A stretch of DNA of 9,922 nt from Gallionella sp. UBA6045. GTDB lineage: Bacteria > Pseudomonadota > Gammaproteobacteria > Burkholderiales > Gallionellaceae. The notes under the pieces were generated by a model that had not been told where the DNA came from, searched no databases, and was given only the letters and a program-made list of their open reading frames with translations. The stretch covers positions 1-9,922 of the forward strand of contig DIYV01000012.1 of the NCBI GenBank assembly GCA_002429165.1, read 5' to 3'. Positions within the stretch are counted from its first letter, which is position 1. The number at the start of each line of letters is the position of its first letter. This document shows positions 1 to 4,837 of this stretch, one piece after another. Position numbers and translations under genes: made by a program.

Positions 1-11
1 ATAAGAGACAG
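1..11. other. Residual Nextera mosaic-end adapter at contig edge
   Basis: The first 11 bases, ATAAGAGACAG, equal the last 11 bases of the 19-bp Nextera Tn5 mosaic end (AGATGTGTATAAGAGACAG). They sit inside rnhA exactly where the reading frame stops matching RNase HI: after the conserved GNPGVG the family continues with Gly-Trp-Gly, but the translation here gives LSL. The simplest reading is an untrimmed sequencing adapter rather than genomic DNA. Confidence 0.85.
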
Positions 12-83
12 GCCCACGCCTGGATTGCCCTTACAGGCGCCATCGGTAAAAATTTCAACTGTATCCTTCGTTTCTTTGCTCAT
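1..83 (-). CDS. rnhA: Ribonuclease HI, N-terminal fragment
   Basis: This is the first part of RNase HI, the cytoplasmic endonuclease that cuts the RNA strand of RNA-DNA hybrids and helps remove primers and R-loops. The gene starts at 83 and runs off the window's left edge. About 24 residues are readable and contain EIFTDGACKGNPGVG, the signature around the first catalytic Asp (TDG). The residues encoded by bases 1-11 are adapter, so genuine sequence ends at base 12. The start ATG overlaps the stop TGA of the upstream methyltransferase as ATGA, which suggests translational coupling. A methyltransferase next to rnhA and divergent from gloB matches the E. coli order gloB/yafS/rnhA. Only the edge truncates it; nothing suggests a broken gene. 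Confidence 0.9.
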   Translation of the reverse strand, partial: MSKETKDTVEIFTDGACKGNPGVGLSL

Positions 84-832
84 TGCGGATCTGTCTCGTT
101 ACGCTGGGTAATCTTGTTGTTCAACTTGGGTGCGGCCGGCAACAACTTGCTCACCAGCCCCTCGTTCCATTTCGGCTTGATCAGCCGCATGCCGTGCACA
201 CGCTTGATCGCATGCACAAAATACACCCCGCCGCTCACCGCCCACCAGCGATCGCCCGCCGCTTCCATAAAAGAAAACCGTTCCAGCCATTTGGTCTGAT
301 GAAACGGCGGCGCATAGGCTGCAAAACGGCTTCCAGCCACCTCGAAACCCAGCAACGCCAGCCAATCCTTGATGCGATTCAGCGCGATGAACTGGCCTTG
401 CCATGGATAACCCTGCCGCCGACCCAGCGCGCGATGCAACCCCCACAGACTGTGCGGGTTGAAGCCGCTGATGATCAGATTGCCTTCCGGCCTCAGCACC
501 CGTGCAGCCTCGCGCAGGATCTGGTGCGGATACTCGGAAAATTCGAGAACATGCGGCAACACCAGCAGATCCATGCAGTCGCAGTCAAATGGAAGCTCCG
601 TGCAGATCAGGCGCACCGCGTTCCCTTCCTGGTTCCCCGCGCTGAAACGCAGCGGTATCCGGTTGCCGTGCAAAAAATCATGCTCCGGCAAACACAATTG
701 CAACGCGTTGTAGCCGAATATACCGCTCACCGTGCGGTCGAAATGGGCCTGTTCGTGCTTGAGCACATAGTCGCCCTGCGGGGTCGCAAACCATTCGCTC
801 AAACTTTTTGCAGTTGACTTACAATTCGGCAT
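80..832 (-). CDS. YafS-like SAM-dependent methyltransferase (class I fold)
   Basis: A 250-residue predicted cytoplasmic methyltransferase of the Methyltransf_11 type, close in length and gene order to E. coli YafS; its substrate is unknown. The most recognisable stretch is residues 87-132: an acidic post-I strand leading into MDLLVLPHVLEF, then the helix ILREAARVLRPEGNLIISGFN, then NPHSLWGL, typical of this family. The usual glycine-rich SAM loop is degenerate: residues 39-50 read FGYNALQLCLPE without GxGxG, which also occurs in YafS relatives. The gene shares only 21 bp between start codons with the divergent gloB, so its promoter must lie inside gloB, and it ends in an ATGA overlap with rnhA. 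A weak GGAAG lies upstream of the start. The family is secure, the activity is not. Confidence 0.85.
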   Translation of the reverse strand: MPNCKSTAKSLSEWFATPQGDYVLKHEQAHFDRTVSGIFGYNALQLCLPEHDFLHGNRIPLRFSAGNQEGNAVRLICTELPFDCDCMDLLVLPHVLEFSEYPHQILREAARVLRPEGNLIISGFNPHSLWGLHRALGRRQGYPWQGQFIALNRIKDWLALLGFEVAGSRFAAYAPPFHQTKWLERFSFMEAAGDRWWAVSGGVYFVHAIKRVHGMRLIKPKWNEGLVSKLLPAAPKLNNKITQRNETDPQ

Positions 833-853
833 CGCTCAACTTCCATTTTCTCC

Positions 854-1615
854 ATGTTCGACATCACCGCCATCCCCGCCCTGCAGGACAACTACATCTG
901 GGCCATACACGACGACCGGCACGCTGCCGTGGTCGATCCCGGCGAAGCTGCGCCGGTGCTGGCATTCCTTGATGCGCACGGCCTGCGGCTGGATGCGATC
1001 CTGTGTACCCACCGTCACGCAGACCACATCGGCGGCATCGCAGAATTGCGCGAAGTATACAACGTGCCGGTGTATGGGCGGCGACATCCCAAAAATCCGC
1101 ACATCACCCATGAGCTGCGCGAGGGCGACCGGCTCAAGCTGGACGCGCCCGGCATCGTGTTCGACATGATCGAGATCCCCGGGCATATCGACGATCACAT
1201 CGCTTTTCTTGCGCCGGGAATAGTGTTCTGCGGCGACGTGCTGTTCGGCGCAGGCTGCGGCAGAAACTTCGAGGGAACCCCGGCGCAACTGCACCATTCC
1301 CTGCAAAGGCTGGCCCTGTTGCCCGACACAACCCGCGTATATTGCGCTCACGAGTACACCGCCGCCAACCTGCGTTTCGCGCTGGCCTGCGAACCGGATA
1401 ACCCCGCAGTAAAACAGCGCATCGCCACCACCAAACAGCTGCGCGCAGCGAACCAGATCACGCTGCCCTCCACCATCGCGCTGGAAAAAGCCACCAATCC
1501 CTTCCTGCGCTGCACCCAGCCGGAAATCATCCGCACCCTGCAACAGCGCGGCCTGACCGACACCAGCGAACTCGCCGTATTCACCGCGATGCGCGAGTGG
1601 AAGAACCATTTCTGA
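854..1615 (+). CDS. gloB: Hydroxyacylglutathione hydrolase (glyoxalase II)
   Basis: Glyoxalase II hydrolyses S-D-lactoylglutathione to D-lactate and glutathione, the second step of methylglyoxal detoxification in the cytoplasm. The 253-residue protein has the expected family length. The metallo-beta-lactamase signature THRHADH lies at residues 52-58, with metal ligands H53, H55, D57 and H58. Further ligands are H111 in the PGH motif, D128 in FCGD and H166 in AHEYT. The glutathione-site stretch GCGRNFEGT is at 134-142, and NPFLR (215-219) is the C-terminal hallmark. It starts at the ATG at 854, only 21 bp from the divergent methyltransferase start. No strong ribosome-binding site precedes it, but a -10-like TACAAT lies at 820-825, inside the neighbour. 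The next gene downstream is a tRNA, with no terminator between them that I can see. Confidence 0.96.
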   Translation: MFDITAIPALQDNYIWAIHDDRHAAVVDPGEAAPVLAFLDAHGLRLDAILCTHRHADHIGGIAELREVYNVPVYGRRHPKNPHITHELREGDRLKLDAPGIVFDMIEIPGHIDDHIAFLAPGIVFCGDVLFGAGCGRNFEGTPAQLHHSLQRLALLPDTTRVYCAHEYTAANLRFALACEPDNPAVKQRIATTKQLRAANQITLPSTIALEKATNPFLRCTQPEIIRTLQQRGLTDTSELAVFTAMREWKNHF

Positions 1616-1655
1616 TTGCGGCAAAAGGCGTTCTGGGATATTCTGCGCGCCCTTC

Positions 1656-1746
1656 GGAGAGGTGGATGAGTGGTTTAAGTCGCACGCCTGGAAAGCGTGT
1701 GTGGGGTAATACCCCACCGCGGGTTCGAATCCCGCCTTCTCCGCCA
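1656..1746 (+). tRNA. tRNA-Ser, anticodon GGA
   Basis: The gene folds as a class II tRNA. The acceptor stem pairs GGAGAGG (1656-1662) with CTTCTCC (1736-1742) with one G-U wobble, followed by discriminator G1743 and an encoded CCA (1744-1746). The anticodon stem CACGC/GCGTG encloses loop CTGGAAA, giving anticodon GGA, which reads the serine codons UCC and UCU. A long variable arm (GTGGGG/ACCCCAC) is typical of tRNA-Ser. The T arm is GCGGG-TTCGAAT-CCCGC. It is followed directly by an intrinsic terminator. Its 3' end is repeated twice in the next 190 bp. Confidence 0.97.
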
Positions 1747-1751
1747 AATAC

Positions 1752-1778
1752 AAAACCGTCCCTCGTGGGCGGTTTTTT
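1752..1778 (+). terminator. Rho-independent terminator of tRNA-Ser
   Basis: AAAACCGTCC (1752-1761) pairs with GGGCGGTTTT (1767-1776) around loop CTCGT, followed by a T run to 1778. The stem is extended outward by a 12-bp inverted repeat, TCTCCGCCAAAT (1738-1749) against ATTTGGCGGAGA (1779-1790), so a very long hairpin could form that includes the tRNA 3' end. Confidence 0.85.
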
Positions 1779-1780
1779 AT

Positions 1781-1933
1781 TTGGCGGAGATGGCGGGTAC
1801 TTCGAGAACCCCCTTTGGGTTCGACCAGCAAGCATCGCTTGCGCAGGATGCCGAAGGCAGTCCCGAATAGAATGAGGGATGAGGTTTTCGCGGATGCAAC
1901 GCGAAAGCCTCACAACCCCCCCCTCTCCGCCAA
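1781..1933. repeat. Candidate MITE-like or att-relic element next to tRNA-Ser
   Basis: This 153-bp stretch begins TTGGCGGAGA and ends TCTCCGCCAA, a perfect 10-bp terminal inverted repeat that extends to 15 of 17 matches inward. The same decamer is the 3' end of the tRNA-Ser gene (1738-1747), so the right end is also a direct repeat of the tRNA end. Inside are three hairpins: AACCC/GGGTT (1807-1821), GCATC/GATGC (1832-1851) and a 12-bp stem with a 7-nt loop (1881-1911). It has no coding potential and no clear target-site duplication. It could be a small non-autonomous mobile element, a REPIN-like repeat, or a scar of integration at the tRNA gene. I cannot tell these apart from one copy. Confidence 0.45.
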
Positions 1934-1946
1934 CTATCAAGCAAAT

Positions 1947-1974
1947 ACGCCACTTGTAGTGGCGTTTTGTTTTT
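1947..1974 (+). terminator. Second intrinsic terminator downstream of the tRNA 3'-end copy
   Basis: ACGCCAC (1947-1953) pairs perfectly with GTGGCGT (1959-1965) around TTGTA and is followed by TTTTGTTTTT. It sits 14 bp after the copy of the tRNA 3' end at 1924-1933, mirroring the terminator after the real tRNA. This fits a relic of a second tRNA-terminator unit or of an attachment site with its flank. Confidence 0.7.
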
Positions 1975-1978
1975 CTAC

Positions 1979-2000
1979 CCCCATTATTACCCCATTATTT
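1979..2000. repeat. Tandem 11-bp repeat CCCCATTATTW
   Basis: CCCCATTATTA (1979-1989) is followed directly by CCCCATTATTT (1990-2000), with CTACCC just before and again near 2024. Short directly repeated sequences beside a tRNA-located att core are typical of tyrosine-integrase arm sites. That role is an inference only, because no integrase gene lies in the window. Confidence 0.4.
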
Positions 2001-2188
2001 ATTCACGCTTGTTTGTTATCTCTACCCACCAGATATTGAAGGGTCAATCTGAGTGCCAATCCCCAATTTTATTGGCTTGAACCCTATAAATCTATTTTCC
2101 GCCATCCAGCAAATTGCGTGCCTTGTTTTTTATTTATGCAGCTAAGCTACTGTTGAGCCAAGGTAAATAATATTGGCCAAAATTTTGC

Positions 2189-2216
2189 TTGCAAAAACCC
2201 CCCTGCGCCCTACAAT
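2189..2216 (+). promoter_or_regulatory. Sigma-70-like promoter
   Basis: A -35-like TTGCAA (2189-2194) and a -10-like TACAAT (2211-2216, five of six consensus bases) are separated by 16 bp. Transcription would begin near 2223 and lead into the hairpin series that ends at the terminator at 2428-2462. The -35 matches consensus at four of six positions, so the call is moderate. Confidence 0.4.
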
Positions 2217-2222
2217 CAGTTG

Positions 2223-2464
2223 AAATCATTGCATATACCACTACCCATAGTGGTTTTGGTATTCAATACTTTGAAATGGCGAAAGCCCCAACATCTCGCG
2301 AACGTTGAGGCTTTCATTTGTGAACCCCGCTGGTAGGCGGCCATAAATAGCAATGGTGAGCTATTAAGGAGGGCTCGGATATGGCTAATAACCGTATGAC
2401 CTTATTAGATACATAGGCTAACAAGCCAAACAGCGCGTGGTGTTATGCCCCGCGCTGTTTTTAA
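2223..2464 (+). ncRNA. Candidate structured RNA with embedded 11-codon frame
   Basis: The predicted transcript of about 240 nt contains successive hairpins: ACCACTA/TAGTGGT (2237-2254); an 11-bp stem with one mismatch whose loop holds the palindrome TCGCGA (2281-2315); CCGC/GCGG (2327-2340); AATAGC/GCTATT (about 2346-2365); GGCT/AGCC; and a terminator at 2428-2462. AAGGAGGG (2366-2373) stands 7 nt before an ATG at 2381 that opens a frame of only 11 codons, MANNRMTLLDT, ending TAG at 2414. Hairpin strings with a translated mini-frame are seen in phage immunity RNAs (C4 type) and in leader-peptide or type I toxin loci. None of these is demonstrated here, and I do not recognise the sequence as a known RNA family. 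Confidence 0.35.
2428..2464 (+). terminator. Intrinsic terminator of the candidate RNA
   Basis: AAACAGCGCG (2428-2437) pairs perfectly with CGCGCTGTTT (2451-2460) and runs into TTTTT (2458-2462). The 10-bp GC-rich stem with a T run is a strong plus-strand terminator. On the opposite strand it could also stop transcripts leaving the minus-strand genes to the right. Confidence 0.75.
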
Positions 2465-2543
2465 TATAGCATAATAAATTATGCTCAAGTCAAGAATATA
2501 GTTCACTGAGTGTCCCATTAAGCATCAGCCCAAACCAATAACG

Positions 2544-3032
2544 TTATTGGCTCTTAGGTTTTCGTATAACGATACGTTGACGCATCGGCTTTTTATTGTG
2601 TGAGTGATTAAGTGTTGCGTACAAATAACCTTCCTGCGCCCAAATTTCAATCTCACTATTTTGTTCAATCATGCCTTTCCATTCGATACCCGGCTTTAAC
2701 TCAAATGGAACTTGTTGGAATGTGTTTGGATTAGCTACCCAATAATTTTGGGACGGTTTCATACACAATATAGCCTTCCACCAAGTATCGTAATAAGCCA
2801 TGTTCAGGTGCGTAATCGTTGTTGGGCGGTCACCTCGATTAGTGACCGAAACCATAATAAGCGTCCTGCCTTCATATACAGGCATGTTGTAAGCCACCAT
2901 TCCCGTACTGACTCTCATATGAAGGCTTGGCCCAGATGTTCGCCATTTGTAAATATCCCAAAATATGGCAATGGTTGATAGTACTGCGCCCCAAATAGCA
3001 AGAATACCTGTGAGGTCAAGGGTAATTTTCAT
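2544..3032 (-). CDS. Membrane-anchored hypothetical protein with beta-rich domain
   Basis: I do not recognise this 162-residue protein. Residues 6-28 form one hydrophobic segment followed by KWR, so it is probably anchored by one N-terminal helix. The rest, roughly 35-160, alternates in a way that suggests a beta sandwich and includes VSVTNRGDRPTTITHL (61-76), a pattern common in small Ig-like or sandwich domains. There is a Trp-rich middle (YYDTWWKAIL) and a basic tail. Which side of the membrane the domain faces cannot be settled; the positive charge after the helix favours the cytoplasm. It is last in a minus-strand run of three genes, 37 bp after its neighbour. No clear ribosome-binding site precedes the ATG. 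GC content is low compared with the flanking core genes, and its stop codon lies inside the palindrome at 2535-2550. Confidence 0.75.
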   Translation of the reverse strand: MKITLDLTGILAIWGAVLSTIAIFWDIYKWRTSGPSLHMRVSTGMVAYNMPVYEGRTLIMVSVTNRGDRPTTITHLNMAYYDTWWKAILCMKPSQNYWVANPNTFQQVPFELKPGIEWKGMIEQNSEIEIWAQEGYLYATLNHSHNKKPMRQRIVIRKPKSQ

Positions 3033-3069
3033 AGATTATTTTTTGAATTAGTTTGGACGAAAAATGCAC

Positions 3070-3459
3070 CTACTTCTTCTTGCTGCAGGCTAACTTCAAA
3101 ATGGATTCATTTAATGAGTTCGGCTCAACTGGACTCCATTTTTCGGGAAAAAATGTCGGTAGCAATTTATCTCCTTTTCCCATAGCGTCCGAGTGGTAAG
3201 AGTGATAAAGATTTCGCACTAGTTCATCTTTGCAGTTGAATTCATCTTGCATCATTTCCGACATGTAAGCCCCATGGACGAGGGCTTGAGGAGTCTTGTA
3301 ATTTATCAAAGACCACATCTTCACCATGCTGTCATTTTTTATAATCCTGCTGGTGTCATAGTAAAGAGTACTAGTTGCATCCCCATCAACCCTAATCCAC
3401 TCCGCCATCGCATTACTGCTCACGGCCGCCAGCATCAGCAATAAAATAATATTACGCAT
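3070..3459 (-). CDS. Exported Adhesin_E-like protein
   Basis: A 129-residue protein with a classical signal peptide (MRNIILLLMLAAVSSNAMA, cleavage expected before EW at residue 20), so it should be exported to the periplasm or cell surface. The mature part matches the layout of the surface-adhesin protein E family: an opening W-x-R-V strand, a YYD motif (33-35), a V-x-x-W-S-L strand near 46-51, a middle Cys (C76) with a following basic helix, a small MGKG turn, the P-x-x-W-x-P-V-x-P-x-S segment, and a closing Cys (C125) likely to form a disulfide with C76. The founding member binds host matrix in Haemophilus, but environmental relatives are common and unstudied. The start is supported by AAGGGGGAG just upstream. 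It lies 30 bp after the small membrane-protein gene, in the same orientation. Confidence 0.75.
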   Translation of the reverse strand: MRNIILLLMLAAVSSNAMAEWIRVDGDATSTLYYDTSRIIKNDSMVKMWSLINYKTPQALVHGAYMSEMMQDEFNCKDELVRNLYHSYHSDAMGKGDKLLPTFFPEKWSPVEPNSLNESILKLACSKKK

Positions 3460-3489
3460 TGCTCCCCCTTCTATTTACCGCACCAATTT

Positions 3490-3672
3490 TTACCAGTGAT
3501 GCCAAACATGAGCAACGACAGCCGCAGCTATAATCACGTTGACGAATATATTAACCATTTTGGTAACTGCATTTAGATAAACACCTTCACGAATTTTATA
3601 CAGATGGTCGGCTGATAGTTGGAGTATTCCGTCCAACTTCTGGAGTATTCTGTCCAAAATTTCAGCGTTCAT
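3490..3672 (-). CDS. Small one-helix membrane protein
   Basis: A 60-residue protein of unknown function. Residues 1-30 are likely an amphipathic helix with regularly spaced Ile/Leu (MNAEILDRILQKLDGILQL), which could mediate self-association. Residues about 38-57 are a continuous hydrophobic helix ending in HVWHHW. Its reality is supported by a strong AGGGGGAAA ribosome-binding site 6-7 bases before the ATG, closely like the one before the next gene, and by the tight spacing of 30 bp to that gene. Its form resembles small phage or toxin-type membrane proteins, but there is no lysis module or antitoxin nearby, so no role is assigned. It is the first gene of the three-gene run; I found no convincing promoter in the 260 bp upstream. 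Confidence 0.65.
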   Translation of the reverse strand: MNAEILDRILQKLDGILQLSADHLYKIREGVYLNAVTKMVNIFVNVIIAAAVVAHVWHHW

Positions 3673-3934
3673 TGATTTCCCCCTGTTCTTTGATTGTTAA
3701 TGAAAAGTCAGCGCAGAATGCCACGCTTTTGCTAGAAATAGTCAGCGGTTTTTTTTGCGTCATTAAAAGCACTTTACTTATTGATGAACACAGATGCAAA
3801 GTACCACTGTCAACTTGCAGGTTTGCTATATGACACCCGCGAATGACTCTTAGTGGAACTCAGTCGCTTATGCACACTAAACGAGAAATTTGACTGGGTT
3901 GATGCCGAATGGCCGAATGCCGCCACCCAGATTG

Positions 3935-4267
3935 CTACTTTCCAGTTTTGTCTTTGAGTGCCTTTTCTTCCGGTTCTTTAACTTGCTCTTGGGCAATATA
4001 TTTTCGTTGCTCTTCAATTGCCTTGCCAATTGTCATGTCTTCCGGAATTGGGTCAGCTTTGTTCCCAATCAACCCGCCCACAGCCGCACCATTCATATGT
4101 CGTATAGCATACTGAGAAAATAATACTTTTTCTTCCGGTTTTAGTTTCTGGAGGGCCGGTCTTACCGTTTTACTCCACTTTGAAATATCAGCGGGCACTT
4201 TGGTGTCGTGAGGATCACCGCATGCAACAAGTAATAAGGTGAAACATAATGTTGCAAGTAATTTCAC
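3935..4267 (-). CDS. Small lipoprotein of unknown function
   Basis: A predicted 110-residue outer- or inner-membrane lipoprotein. I chose the GTG at 4267 because GGAAGGA (about 4276-4282) precedes it by 8 bases and the product then begins with a compact signal, MKLLATLCFTLLLVAC, with lipobox LVAC and the modified cysteine at residue 16. An upstream ATG at 4348 would add 27 residues ahead of the signal and has no comparable site. The mature part is polar and probably helical, with the phrases PADISKW, LKPEEKVLFSQYAIRHMNGAAVGGL and MTIGKAIEEQRKYIAQEQ, a pattern I associate with small proteobacterial lipoproteins of unstudied function. It is the rightmost gene of the AT-rich islet and is separated by about 260 bp from the next minus-strand gene. 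Confidence 0.75.
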   Translation of the reverse strand: MKLLATLCFTLLLVACGDPHDTKVPADISKWSKTVRPALQKLKPEEKVLFSQYAIRHMNGAAVGGLIGNKADPIPEDMTIGKAIEEQRKYIAQEQVKEPEEKALKDKTGK

Positions 4268-4464
4268 GACGAAATTCCTTCCCGCTTTTAGATTGATTGA
4301 ATACATTTCTTTAAAAAACCTTGCGCAGATTATTGATATTGGCCACACTTCAAAGCAGATATTATTTTGTCTGTCCGCATCTGCATAATAGTACTACCAG
4401 GAACGAATGTCTGTTGGCGCATAGCGGACGCTTGATTTGCGAAGATGGCTGGCTCATTATTTGA

Positions 4465-4493
4465 TTGAATTTACCCGAAATTAAGCGTATAAA
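4465..4493 (+). promoter_or_regulatory. Sigma-70 promoter of candidate sRNA
   Basis: TTGAAT (4465-4470) and TATAAA (4488-4493) are spaced by the optimal 17 bp. Each -10 and -35 element is close to consensus, and both genes on either side are on the minus strand, so the transcript has no coding purpose in view. Start of transcription is expected near 4500. Confidence 0.5.
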
Positions 4494-4499
4494 ATAACT

Positions 4500-4666
4500 G
4501 TGGTTCTCGGTTATTAGGTTCTGAGAGTTCACTGTTAACGGGAGGCGCCTATCGACACTTCAATAATTAATTCCCTATAGTTATTGCCCGCTTCAGTCAT
4601 TCCATGACTGACCTAATTGGCATCCCATATGCCGAGACGAGACGCCGCGTTAATGCGGCGTTCTTA
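4500..4666 (+). ncRNA. Candidate small RNA with five hairpins and terminator
   Basis: About 167 nt of plus-strand sequence between a good promoter and a GC-rich terminator folds locally into a chain of hairpins: GTG...TTCTC with GAGAG...CAC (4500-4532, with an internal loop); CAATAA/TTATTG (4561-4586); the perfect 8-bp TCAGTCAT/ATGACTGA with a 3-nt loop (4593-4611); GGCAT/ATGCC (4619-4633); and the terminator stem ACGCCGC/GCGGCGT (4642-4661). No frame of useful size with a ribosome-binding site is present. The single-stranded GGGAGGCGCC segment near 4540-4549 might act as a contact region. I do not recognise it as 6S, 4.5S, RNase P or tmRNA; it would be a new sRNA if transcribed. Confidence 0.45.
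4642..4666 (+). terminator. Intrinsic terminator of candidate sRNA
   Basis: ACGCCGC (4642-4648) pairs perfectly with GCGGCGT (4655-4661) around GTTAAT, followed by TTCTTAATTT. The T tract is interrupted, so termination may be partial. It could also act on the opposite strand for transcripts leaving the phosphatase gene. Confidence 0.6.
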
Positions 4667-4837
4667 ATTTCATGAAGCGTTTTAGTGGTCTGCTATTGGC
4701 AGCACAGAGGAGGCCCTTCTCGATGCCGAAAACTGGCGGGTCGGCGCAATTTTTCTGCTCGGATGCCCGATGTTCATCCGGGGTATCATCAAGGCTGGCT
4801 GAATAAGCACCTGTTGAGTTGTACCTCGAAGCATCGT

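Larger units (their letters stand above)
1975..2543. other. Gene-poor AT-rich stretch at the left end of the islet
   Basis: No protein gene of ordinary size is credible here on either strand. It holds the tandem CCCCATTATT repeat, a plus-strand promoter-like pair at 2189-2216, a run of hairpins, an 11-codon frame with a strong ribosome-binding site and a terminator. Near its right end are the hairpin AGCATAAT-AA-ATTATGCT (about 2467-2484) and the perfect 16-bp palindrome CCAATAACGTTATTGG (2535-2550), which overlaps the 3' end of the minus-strand gene. Stretches at 2000-2180 show nothing I can assign. Confidence 0.6.
4268..4837. other. Non-coding right flank of the islet
   Basis: This 570-bp gap has no credible protein gene. 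It contains the plus-strand promoter and hairpin series described separately (4465-4666). From 4667 to 4837 base composition returns to that of the GC-rich flank; this part is the region downstream of the phosphatase gene and shows only a short shadow frame. Confidence 0.6.

Noticed and set aside
83..817. Long open frame on the plus strand opposite the methyltransferase gene
   Set aside because: It is the antisense shadow of a well-supported gene, lacks domain signals and has an odd His/Gln-rich composition.
836..1831. Long minus-strand frame across gloB and the tRNA
   Set aside because: It runs through the tRNA-Ser gene and opposite a clear glyoxalase II; the translation is low-complexity Gly/Val/Gln-rich.
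2381..2416. MANNRMTLLDT frame as a protein-coding gene
   Set aside because: The ribosome site is strong, but 11 codons without recognisable homology is not enough to call a gene; it is kept as part of the RNA candidate.
3785..3813. Minus-strand TTGACA (3808-3813) as promoter of the envelope operon
   Set aside because: At 17-bp spacing the -10 would be TGTTCA, a poor match, and it lies over 100 bp from the first gene.
4349..4700. Right-hand attachment site matching the tRNA 3' end
   Set aside because: I looked for a copy of TCTCCGCCAA or its complement on the right flank of the islet and found none, so the island boundary there is undefined.
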